64,000 nt of DNA from VAZQ01 sp963763365. Its GTDB lineage: Bacteria; Pseudomonadota; Alphaproteobacteria; Rhizobiales; Xanthobacteraceae. Each line of letters opens with the position of its first letter. Position 1 is the first letter of the stretch. The stretch covers positions 6,992 to 70,991 of the forward strand of contig CAVXOE010000013.1 in NCBI GenBank assembly GCA_963763365.1, read 5' to 3'. Both the position numbers and the translations under genes were made by a program. Shown piece by piece: positions 1 to 7,136 of this stretch. The notes under the pieces were generated by a model, which was not told the origin of the DNA, did not search any database, and saw nothing but the letters and a program-made list of their open reading frames with translations.

Positions 1-486
1 TTTCTTCCCCTTCCTGGCGTCGCCATTCAGTTCGACCTGAGTGACGCGCCTCCTTGTGATAGCTTGATCGCCGCGCACTCAATCCGCAGATCGAGTGGCG
101 CGTAGATTTGTGAACTGGATCTTTAAGGACTTGGGTGACAAGAGGCCTCCCGCCTGCTTGCCACGCGATCGTCACCTCCCGTGAACGATCGCTCCGCTAG
201 TCGGCGCTCGATGCCCGGATCCCCCAGGTGTGAGCGCCTCGGGCCTCCCGCCCGATCTTCGCCATGCCGTGTCACCCACCTGAATGTTTCGTCAGATCAG
301 GTGAGCTGCATGAACGACGACGAGCATGTTCTCCATAGACATCTGAGCTGAATGTCAACAGGTGAGGCAGCGGAACTGCCGTGGGATCGGCCAGGCGCTC
401 GAAACGCCTTTCGGGAAAAGTCGCGCCCAGTTTGGTCGTCGCCGACCACGTGCCGGTCGTCGGATACTTCGGTTCGCGGGCACGCC
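1..486. other. left margin, no recognisable gene
   Basis: No open frame here has convincing family features. On the minus strand an AAGGAGG sequence (49-55) is followed by a short frame running off the left edge (reading RVTQVELNGDARKGKK). It could be the first codons of a leftward gene, but no canonical start codon is well placed. A lone TGTCAACA at 353-360 is the reverse complement of the core of the repeat array that begins at 487. Confidence 0.4.
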
Positions 487-771
487 AATTATCTGTTGGC
501 AGGTCGTCCGATCGATCGGCATCAAATATGTGTTGACGCGTCACGCCCGGGAAACAGCAGCTATCTGTTGACAGCTCTCCTGCTTCGGCCACACCAATTA
601 TGTGTTGACAGCTCACCGCTTCGGCAGCCTCAACTTATCTGTTGACACGCAATCCGGTTGCCAGCTGGTCACTTGGGCGACAAATCACCTCGGTGGAATT
701 ATCTGTTGTCACCGCCTGGCGCTCCCTCCCGGAGGACGCGGGTGGTCTAGGGTGTGCACTTATCCGTTGAC
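487..771 (+). repeat. array of seven AATTATCTGTTGAC-type direct repeats
   Basis: Seven copies of a motif close to AATTATCTGTTGACA lie in the same orientation. Their TGTTG (or CGTTG) cores start at 494, 531, 566, 603, 640, 704 and 765. Spacings are 37, 35, 37, 37, 64 and 61 bases. Direct, roughly phased copies of a 14-16-base site are typical of transposon ends with multiple transposase-binding sites, as in Mu, Tn7 and Tn5053/TniA elements. Ends of type V-K transposons carry similar AATTATCTGTCG-like sites. No transposase gene is visible in the window, so this is read as an orphan or far end of such an element. The family and which side is the interior are inference. Confidence 0.55.
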
Positions 772-776
772 TTCGT

Positions 777-980
777 ATTCCCGTGGCCGGGATTCAAGCC
801 CTCGCTCCCGTTCAGGCCGACCTGAATTCCCGTTTCCGGGTGGATGAATTCCCGTCTCGGCGGCGACGGGAAATCTCAATCAAACCATTGAGTTTGTGCA
901 TCGAATCGGCGTGTCGCGAGACCCGTAACGGGATTCATGGGCGAATTTTCCCGGTTTCCCGGCTTGAACGGGAATTCGGG
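777..980. repeat. cluster of short TTCCCGT / ACGGGAA repeats in both orientations
   Basis: About nine copies of a TTCCCGT-like core occur within 200 bases: forward at 777-784, 805-812, 824-834, 846-856 and 942-962, inverted at 788-795, 865-874, 927-936 and 967-977. The longest shared version is GAATTCCCGT. Similar sequences recur at about 1876-1889 and 2276-2286. No protein frame fits. Likely remnants of mobile-element ends or protein-binding sites; the owner is not identified. Confidence 0.4.
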
Positions 981-1278
981 ATGCTGAGACAGGTTCGATG
1001 GCGACTGCATCCGCCGCCACGCATAAGTCATTGTTATACAATGACTTTCTCTCTGCGAGGATGAGCTCTGCAAACCCTCGGTACGGTTTGAAGAATTTCG
1101 GCTGCCAAATTCTCTGGTGAGCCCACAGCGCTATTTTTTCGAGGAGTGCTTGCGACGAACAGCGCGCGAATTCTCCGATCGGCATTTCCCTAGTCCGGTT
1201 GCGTAATGCCGACGCCATCGCAAACATTTTGGATTGCTTAGGTGTTTCGCCACGGCGAGCCGAACACGACAGCGGCTC
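981..1278. other. intergenic, nothing recognised
   Basis: No frame in this stretch resembles a known family, and I see no RNA gene or clear repeat. It separates the repeat clusters from the gene remnants to the right. Confidence 0.4.
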
Positions 1279-1426
1279 TTAGGCCGCCTCCGGCCTGGCG
1301 TCAGCGAGAATGGCCTCGATCTTCAGCCATTCGGCGCGCCCTTTCTCTGACATAAGCGAGAGGTACTTTGCATTGAACCATTGGGTCAAGGCGTCCTGAT
1401 AGCCCGCACGCGAGACGCCGCGATTT
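1279..1426 (-). pseudogene. 48-residue C-terminal gene remnant
   Basis: A minus-strand frame between two stops reads like genuine protein, including GYQDALTQWFNAKYLSLMSE and ending in ADARPEAA before a TAA at 1279-1281. It has no start codon with a ribosome-binding site and is cut off by the PF04392 remnant on its upstream side. It is probably the last helix of a truncated gene. The family is not recognised. Confidence 0.3.
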
Positions 1427-1731
1427 CATCACGCTTCTCGGCGGCGCGGCGCGTGGCCGCTGATGGCGCATGCGAAGCAGGCGGGCAATGTCTGGCGTGT
1501 CGGATTCGTCGCGGGGGGAGCGCGTCCGGTCCCCTTCGAGTCCGGGCCATACATCGGCTTCGTTCAGGGCATGCGGGACCTCTGCTATGTCGACGGCAAG
1601 GATTTCGTCGTCGAGTGGCGCTTTGCCGAGCGATGGTACGAGCTGTTTCCCGACTTCGCGGCAGAATTCTCGCGCCTGGGCATGGATGTCATCGTGACCG
1701 GCTTGAGCTCCGCAATCGCGGCGATGCCTAG
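1405..1731 (+). pseudogene. frameshifted fragment of ABC_sub_bind-type solute-binding protein
   Basis: The twin-arginine signal start RRDFITLLGGAA is readable at about 1412-1449. A one-base deletion near 1450 moves the frame into WPLMAHAKQ, followed by the mature N-terminus (VWRVGFVAGGARP, GKDFVVEWRFAE, GMDVIVTG). This layout matches the PF04392 ABC_sub_bind family, common in Bradyrhizobium relatives. The protein breaks off after about 90 mature residues, where a dispersed repeat begins, against roughly 330 in intact members. Both the frameshift and the truncation argue that it is dead. Confidence 0.65.
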
Positions 1732-1800
1732 GTGTTCGGTCGGTATTGGGTGCGAAGCGGACATTGGCGGATCGGTGGCTTCGGTCAGACATGCGGTGAA
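1729..1800. repeat. possible dispersed intergenic repeat
   Basis: On the minus strand this stretch reads MSDRSHRSANVRFAPNTD. This resembles the spurious peptide VRFTP-x-S-x-H/R produced by an abundant interspersed repeat in Bradyrhizobium and Rhodopseudomonas genomes. It abuts the truncated solute-binding fragment, suggesting it marks the breakpoint. The match is from memory. Confidence 0.3.
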
Positions 1801-1942
1801 TGGCCCGTCTGCGACGCGGGCGGGTCAGGATTTTTGCAGTGCAATTTGACCACTGTTTCCCATTTCGCTGATCACAATTTCCCGTTTTGATGGTCTAACT
1901 TGAAGGTAAATTTGGCATGGTGCCAAGCCTAGGGCGGGATAC

Positions 1943-2053
1943 ATGAGACGGCGCGAATTTCTCGGTATCCTCGGCGGTGCGGCGACTTGGCCGGTGGCGG
2001 CGCGCGCACAGCAGGCCGTCTCGTGGAACGCCGGCTCAGCCAGACCTGATTGA
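1943..2053 (+). pseudogene. orphan Tat signal peptide of a second ABC_sub_bind gene
   Basis: An ATG at 1943 starts a 36-codon frame with a twin-arginine signal (RRREFLGILGGAATWPVAA, ending ARAQQ) and then stops. This is the standard start of a PF04392 solute-binding protein, with the mature protein gone. A palindrome TTGGCA-TGG-TGCCAA lies just upstream at 1912-1926. Together with the fragment at 1405-1731 it points to repeated duplication and decay of this family here. Confidence 0.6.
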
Positions 2054-2504
2054 CGCGATAGATCGTTGGCGTCGAAAACAGGCCGATCTTCCCAGCCGAC
2101 CCGAATCCATTCGGCGCCTCGCCGCTGCGACACTATAAATTCTTGATAAGTATCCGGACCACAATGCAGTCGGCGCGATGAAGCAAGACTCAATCGAGGT
2201 GGCGCTGGCGGGACGTTGGTAGCGAGCTAAGTGGCAAAAGCAATCAGACGATTATACCTTACTTGTTTGCTCAAACGGGAAAATAACGCTTGCGCCATTC
2301 GTTCAGGAAAATTGCCATACGATCCAATGTGCGAATTAGCGCCGGTTTCGCGATCAAGCCATTGCTAACGTGGCGCCAAGCGACAATCGCCGCTTGAACT
2401 TGTTGCGGTTATGGTCCTTCGGCCTGCGATTTTCCGATTAACGTGACAGTGCCCCGCCGCGTCCCGATATGATTTTTGGAAAGCACATCGCCCATCGCTG
2501 GGTC
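2054..2504. other. intergenic, nothing recognised
   Basis: No plausible gene is seen. This is the region downstream of the leftward Rieske operon. I find no strong T-tailed hairpin for it. Confidence 0.4.
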
Positions 2505-3503
2505 CTAGTCCTTGCCCTGAAACCTGTGGAGCGTTCCCGGCGCGAAAAACTCCTCGAGCGTGATGACCCGCTGCGAGAGACCCTGTTCCACCGAGTATCG
2601 GAACATAGCCTCAATCGCCTTTCGATTGTCGGGAACCCCATAGGGCCAGACATCGGATCCCATGACGCTTTGCGCGCGCCTGAGATCGTCTGCCAGCCAT
2701 GGCAACATGGTCGGCATCACGCCAACGTCTTGCATCTCCTCCAACGCGATCTGCTTGGCTTGATAGAAGGCCTTGGTCACACTTGCTGCGAGCCATCGGT
2801 GCTCATCAATCAGGCTGCGCCGGATAGCCAGCAGATGCATGATCGGAAACAGCCCGGTCTTGCGGAAATAGGCCTCCTCGGCGGATCGGTAGTCGGGAAA
2901 CAACCGTGCAACGTTGGGAGCGCCTTTGGTGAAGCAGTCCGGCGCCCTCGCCGTCACGATACCGTCGAGCTCGCCTACCGCCAGCATCGCGGAGAGCGTT
3001 GTGTTGGCTGAAATCGTCTTGAGTTCGAATTCCTCGGGCAAGCTGATTGGCGTTCGTTCATCCCGTCCGGCAATGTTTAGCCCGCCGTTGCGCCATCGAA
3101 CTTCATGCGATTTGACACCATACTCATCCGATAGAATTCCCCGCGCCCAGAGCGCCGCAGTCATCTGATACTCCGGAACGCCGATCAGCTTGCCGCGCAG
3201 ATCCTCCGGCGAACGGATACCGCGGTCCGTTCGAATATAGAAAGCGGAGTGCCTGAAGACGCGCGAGATGAAGATCGGAAGCGCATAGTACTTGTTCTGC
3301 CGTTTTGCGGTGGCGAGGACAGATGAACTCGCCGAGAGCTCAGTGAGATCGAAGTCCTGATTTGTGAAGGCGCGATGGAATGCCTCTTCCGGGCCTACCG
3401 GAAAGCATGACAGCGTGCAGCCTTCAACCCTCACGCGGCCATCGAAAATCGCAGATACCTTGTCGCTCGGACCACAGCCAAACGTCAATTGCAGAGTACT
3501 CAT
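2505..3503 (-). CDS. 4,5-dihydroxyphthalate decarboxylase-like protein
   Basis: A 332-residue protein with no signal peptide. Its start (LQLTFGCGPSDK...DGRVRVEGC) and the segments FRHSAFYIRTDRGI and GVPEYQMTAALWARGIL are typical of the 4,5-dihydroxyphthalate decarboxylase (Pht5) family, which has a periplasmic-binding-protein-like fold. In phthalate breakdown that enzyme decarboxylates the dihydroxylated ring. It is the last gene of the leftward operon, 36 bases after the permease, and shares it with a Rieske oxygenase. A role in decarboxylating the ring-hydroxylated product is therefore plausible. The family also contains proteins annotated as ABC binding proteins; lack of a leader favours a cytoplasmic enzyme. 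The true substrate is unknown. Confidence 0.7.
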   Translation of the reverse strand: MSTLQLTFGCGPSDKVSAIFDGRVRVEGCTLSCFPVGPEEAFHRAFTNQDFDLTELSASSSVLATAKRQNKYYALPIFISRVFRHSAFYIRTDRGIRSPEDLRGKLIGVPEYQMTAALWARGILSDEYGVKSHEVRWRNGGLNIAGRDERTPISLPEEFELKTISANTTLSAMLAVGELDGIVTARAPDCFTKGAPNVARLFPDYRSAEEAYFRKTGLFPIMHLLAIRRSLIDEHRWLAASVTKAFYQAKQIALEEMQDVGVMPTMLPWLADDLRRAQSVMGSDVWPYGVPDNRKAIEAMFRYSVEQGLSQRVITLEEFFAPGTLHRFQGKD

Positions 3504-3539
3504 TGTTTTTCCTTCTTCATGATTTCTTGAACCGACTTG

Positions 3540-4364
3540 CTAGTGCTCACGGAAGCGCGTGAGATAGCGATCCTCGATAAACGACAGGCTTTGCGAGAGA
3601 GCCATTCCGGTGATGGTGAAAAGTGAGATACCCATCAACATCAGCGAATTGTTATAGGTGGCGCCAGCCTGGGTGATGAGAAATCCCACGCCTTGGTTGG
3701 ACGCATAGAGCTCCGCGACGAAGACGCTGATCAGGACGCGCCCGATGGCGAGCCTGATCCCCGCAAGGATGAACGGGATCGATGCCGGCAAGATGATGTA
3801 GAAAAAAATCTCGGTTTCGCTCGCCGTGAATGCCCGGGCGGTCTCGATGAGGCGAGGGTTCGTACCGCGCACTCCCGCCATCGTATTCACGAGAATCGCA
3901 AAGATGCCTCCGAGAAATACGATCAGGACTTTCGACCACAGCCCGATTCCCAGCCAGAGGATGAACAGTGGCAGCAAGGCTACCGACGGTGTCGAATAGA
4001 GCGCCATGACGAACGGCTCGGCGACGTAGCGGACCCGGTCGAATCGACCCATAGCCAAGCCGAACAGCACTCCAAACACGATCGCCAAGAAAAAGCCGAT
4101 GACGGCTTCCGTCAGGCTGACTGCAATATGAGGATAGATGTCGCCGGTGACGAAGAATTGCTCGTACGCCGTTTCCAAAATGGCAAGCGGACTAGCCAGG
4201 AAAATGGGCTCAATGAGGCCTGCGCTGGTAACGAATTGCCAGACCGCGATGAAGACGACGACCGATATGGTCTGGAGAAACCCGCTGCGATCCCACAACG
4301 CGATCGGCCGCGCCGGCGGCAAGAATTGTGCCGGAAGATCCTGTGTACGATCCTGGGTCGTCAT
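3540..4364 (-). CDS. ABC importer permease, NitT/TauT (SsuC/TauC) type
   Basis: A 274-residue inner-membrane permease with about six hydrophobic segments and a BPD_transp_1-type loop (ARAFTASETEIFFYIILPAS), characteristic of nitrate/sulfonate/taurine-type permeases. It would form the channel with the ATPase encoded 15 bases upstream and the binding protein before that. Other members move sulfonates, nitrate, pyrimidines or aromatic acids, so the family alone does not give the substrate. Context suggests an aromatic or heterocyclic acid that the co-encoded Rieske oxygenase attacks. Confidence 0.85.
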   Translation of the reverse strand: MTTQDRTQDLPAQFLPPARPIALWDRSGFLQTISVVVFIAVWQFVTSAGLIEPIFLASPLAILETAYEQFFVTGDIYPHIAVSLTEAVIGFFLAIVFGVLFGLAMGRFDRVRYVAEPFVMALYSTPSVALLPLFILWLGIGLWSKVLIVFLGGIFAILVNTMAGVRGTNPRLIETARAFTASETEIFFYIILPASIPFILAGIRLAIGRVLISVFVAELYASNQGVGFLITQAGATYNNSLMLMGISLFTITGMALSQSLSFIEDRYLTRFREH

Positions 4365-4379
4365 CGGCTTGTCTTCAGG

Positions 4380-5201
4380 TCATTTCGTCTCGAACATTTC
4401 CGTCTTTAACAACTGCCACAGGCGCTTGCGGAGGTCGGCCCATCTTGGGTCGGCGCGCAGGTCATCGCTATTGCGCGGCCTCTGCAGGTCTACATCGACA
4501 ATCGTCTTGATCTTGCCCGGCCTCGTGCCCATCACGATGATCTGATCCGACAGCAGCAACGCTTCGTCAATCGAGTGGGTCACGAACGCTACGGTCTTGC
4601 GGTCGGCCTCCCATATCCGCAGCAACTCGCTCTGCATCACCTCCCGGGTCTGCGCATCGAGCGCGCCGAACGGCTCATCCATGAGCAGCGTCTGGGGGCG
4701 GATACTGAGCGCACGCGCGATGCCGACGCGCTGCTTCATGCCGCCGGAAAGTTGGCTCGGCAGGTGTTTCTCGAACCCCTTCAGTCCCATCAGGGCGATC
4801 GCTTCCTGCGCTCGGCGGCGGCTCTCGTCGGCAGGGATGCCGACGAGCTTGCAGCCGAATGTCAGGTTGTCGATGGCGGTCTTCCACGGCAGCAGATTGT
4901 GCTCCTGGAAGACCATCGCCCGGTTGGCACCGGGACCGGTGACGACCTCGTCACCGATCGTTACCGTGCCCTGGGTCGGCACGATCAGGCCGTGGATGAC
5001 GCGCAGCAGCGTGGTCTTGCCGCAACCCGAAGGACCAAGTAGCGAAACGAAGCTGTGCTCGCGAATCGTCAAGGAAACGCTATCGAGCACATGTGCGGCG
5101 CGGCCGGTCTGGTCGGAGAACCAATGGCTGACGTTGCGACACTCGATGCGGCCGCCGCCACTGATGGTGGGTGAGGCTTTGGCCGAAGCGAAACTCGACA
5201 C
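4380..5201 (-). CDS. ABC importer ATPase, NitT/TauT (SsuB/TauB) type
   Basis: A 273-residue ATPase from a GTG start at 5201, chosen because the binding-protein gene stops only 5 bases before it and no later start leaves the domain intact. Walker A GPSGCGKT is at about residues 56-63. Q-loop (VFQEHNLLPW), signature LSGGMKQR, Walker B LLMDEPFGALD and switch His (VTHSIDEA) are all present. It powers the importer whose binding protein and permease flank it. Confidence 0.85.
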   Translation of the reverse strand: MSSFASAKASPTISGGGRIECRNVSHWFSDQTGRAAHVLDSVSLTIREHSFVSLLGPSGCGKTTLLRVIHGLIVPTQGTVTIGDEVVTGPGANRAMVFQEHNLLPWKTAIDNLTFGCKLVGIPADESRRRAQEAIALMGLKGFEKHLPSQLSGGMKQRVGIARALSIRPQTLLMDEPFGALDAQTREVMQSELLRIWEADRKTVAFVTHSIDEALLLSDQIIVMGTRPGKIKTIVDVDLQRPRNSDDLRADPRWADLRKRLWQLLKTEMFETK

Positions 5202-5206
5202 GACGG

Positions 5207-6160
5207 CTAGCGTTCGATGAACGAGAAATCGAACGAGGCTGCCGGTGGCATCGTTTTCGTGCGCTTCAGCATCTGTCCCTGTTCGTCGATGAATTCCTGC
5301 TGGAGAGATACCGGTATGTCGCCTGTCTTGTTGTAGTAGGGCAGGATCGTGCTGTCGTAGGAACTGGCGGCATCCTCCTCGGTCAGGTTCAGAAACTTGG
5401 CGACAATGGGGATCGTCCCAGCGCGGTTCTCGAGAATGAAACGATGTGCCTTGACGTGGGCGCGCAGCAACGCCCGCAGCGCGTCCGGACGCTCCCTGAT
5501 CATCTTGTCGGTCGTTGCGATCCCGCCCGTCAGGCCAACGGCGTGGTCGCCTAAGAATCCAAGGTTCACAAATTTCTTGCCGGAGTGCTTCAGTCGAAAT
5601 TCTGTCGGCGGAGTGAGGACAGCCGCGTCGATTGCGCCGGCGAGCAACGACATTGGCGTGTTTTGAAATCCCATCGCGAGGAAGGTCGATTTTCTCGGAT
5701 CTGCGCCATTCGCCAGCATCGCGCGGCGCAGCGCGATGTCGCCCGTGCCGCCGATCGCATCGATGCCGATCCGCTGGCCTTCTAGCCCCTTCATGCCGGC
5801 GAGGCCTTCGCGCGCGTACAGGAAGTACAGCGGCTTTGCGACATGGACATAGATGACCTTGATCGGGGCTCCGCTGACCGATGCCGTCAACGCGGCGCCT
5901 GCCGACAGAGTCAAGTCGAAGTCCCCCGCGAGCATGGCCTTGATTCCCACCGAACCGGTCGAAACCGTGATGGCGGCCGACACGCCTTCCTCCTTGTCCA
6001 TCCCTTTCTCGCTGACGATCTGCATCGGCAGCGTTGTGATCGTGGGACCAGGAGTGGCAAACCGAAGATTGCCACTCTGCTGGGCCCCACTGAACGATGC
6101 CGACCAGAGCAGCAATGCAAGCGCGACATTCGTGGTCAATCCAGAGCGGGGCCAATTCAT
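5207..6160 (-). CDS. ABC importer solute-binding protein, NitT/TauT type
   Basis: A 317-residue periplasmic binding protein of the NMT1/SsuA-like fold. The start at 6160 is preferred over longer frames because GGAGG lies 7-11 bases upstream and a signal peptide follows directly (hydrophobic NVALALLLWSASF, cleavage near SGAQQ). The mature part shows the usual pattern (LPMQIVSEKGMDKEEGV, GIKAMLAGDFDLTLSAGAA, GLEGQRIGI). It is first of the three transport genes and follows the ABM-fold gene by 28 bases. It should capture the compound that enters the Rieske pathway; the ligand cannot be read from sequence. Confidence 0.8.
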   Translation of the reverse strand: MNWPRSGLTTNVALALLLWSASFSGAQQSGNLRFATPGPTITTLPMQIVSEKGMDKEEGVSAAITVSTGSVGIKAMLAGDFDLTLSAGAALTASVSGAPIKVIYVHVAKPLYFLYAREGLAGMKGLEGQRIGIDAIGGTGDIALRRAMLANGADPRKSTFLAMGFQNTPMSLLAGAIDAAVLTPPTEFRLKHSGKKFVNLGFLGDHAVGLTGGIATTDKMIRERPDALRALLRAHVKAHRFILENRAGTIPIVAKFLNLTEEDAASSYDSTILPYYNKTGDIPVSLQQEFIDEQGQMLKRTKTMPPAASFDFSFIER

Positions 6161-6188
6161 CTTGAATCCCTCCGAGTGAGAACGGCGC

Positions 6189-6551
6189 TCAACCCTGGAG
6201 ATATTCCAGCGGCGTGCTAAGGACGACATCGACATAGAGCGGCTTGAATGCCGCCGCGCCGCCCTCGATCAGGCTCACAAATTTGGGACGCATTGCCGCC
6301 ACATCCTTCAGCACGCGTTGATGAGCCTCGATGCTCTTCCACTCCCCGATGAGGAAAAAGCGCTCCGGATCCTGCGGGTCGCGGCAAAGCACGCCGTCCT
6401 TAGCCTGCGCCTCGGATTTGTGCATGGGATTTTCCGGTGAATAGTCGAACTCTTCGAACAACTTCATGAATTCGTCAGCCGACTCTTTCTTGACCCGGAA
6501 TTCGTAAATGTGAAGGACGTTCCCCTTTTGGGCCAGCGGCTCCAATGCCAT
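6189..6551 (-). CDS. ABM-fold (antibiotic biosynthesis monooxygenase-like) protein
   Basis: A small protein of about 120 residues with an ABM / dimeric alpha-beta-barrel pattern (VLHIYEFRVKKESADEFMKL, later RFFLIGEWKSIEAH). The ATG at 6551 is chosen because GGAG sits about 9 bases upstream; a longer GTG-started frame lacks this. Family members include cofactor-free monooxygenases and small stress or degradation proteins. Lying between the Rieske beta gene and the importer, it may act on an oxygenated intermediate. The reaction is unknown. Confidence 0.65.
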   Translation of the reverse strand: MALEPLAQKGNVLHIYEFRVKKESADEFMKLFEEFDYSPENPMHKSEAQAKDGVLCRDPQDPERFFLIGEWKSIEAHQRVLKDVAAMRPKFVSLIEGGAAAFKPLYVDVVLSTPLEYLQG

Positions 6552-6620
6552 TACAGATCTCCGTGCATTGCGGACAAGGTTTCGTGAATTTCCGGCCACG
6601 CCCGCCGAGGCTTCGGACCC

Positions 6621-7136
6621 TCAAACCGGATAGACAACACAGGTCGGAATAATCAGCGTGTCGTAGATGCAGCGCCGCTCCTTCAACAGCAGACGGTCGC
6701 CATGCTGAACGAACTTGTCGTAGTAGCGACCACACTGAAGTATGCGGGTCGGTTCATCGATCAATGTTTCCAGGACGGTGTAGGCTGCTTCGGCGCTCAC
6801 GATGCCGGCATCAATCTCTGTGACCCGGATCTGCGTGATCTGGTGATGAACATACCGCGGGGCGAACATCTCGGTATTCTCGATCGCGTAGGCGCGATCT
6901 TTCAGCATCCCCATCCCTTCGCAGGACATGAGCGACAGCGGCAGATTCGCCTCCGCATTATCGCGCGCGACCAGGCGGTACACGCCATCCTGCGTAAAAA
7001 AAGACGGCCACTTGCTGATCTCGCATCGATCCAGGACGGCTGCATATTCGTAGTTAAACTCCTCGACCAGCCAACGCAGGTCTCTCAGAGGGCCGATGTC
7101 GATAGTTTGCGTCGGCGGAGATTCGAGAGTTTGCAT
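6621..7136 (-). CDS. ring-hydroxylating oxygenase beta subunit (TphA3-like)
   Basis: A 171-residue small subunit of an aromatic ring-hydroxylating oxygenase, with a SnoaL/NTF2-like fold (FNYEYAAVLDRCEISKWPSF, RYVHHQITQIRV). Its start overlaps the alpha-subunit stop in TGATG, indicating translational coupling. It should assemble with the alpha subunit as an alpha3beta3 hexamer, as in terephthalate and naphthalene dioxygenases. It has a structural rather than catalytic role. Confidence 0.85.
   Translation of the reverse strand: MQTLESPPTQTIDIGPLRDLRWLVEEFNYEYAAVLDRCEISKWPSFFTQDGVYRLVARDNAEANLPLSLMSCEGMGMLKDRAYAIENTEMFAPRYVHHQITQIRVTEIDAGIVSAEAAYTVLETLIDEPTRILQCGRYYDKFVQHGDRLLLKERRCIYDTLIIPTCVVYPV

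Noticed and set aside
487..771. CRISPR array
   Set aside because: Repeats are only about 14-16 bases and diverged, with spacing varying from 35 to 64 bases and no cas genes. This fits transposase-binding sites, not CRISPR.
880..1227. 115-codon minus-strand open frame near the repeat cluster
   Set aside because: No family resemblance and no convincing ribosome-binding site. It overlaps the TTCCCGT repeat cluster at its end. Treated as chance.
4380..6155. 591-residue fused reading of ATPase with upstream residues
   Set aside because: The first 310 residues are an out-of-frame reading of the binding-protein gene. The ATPase begins at about 5201.
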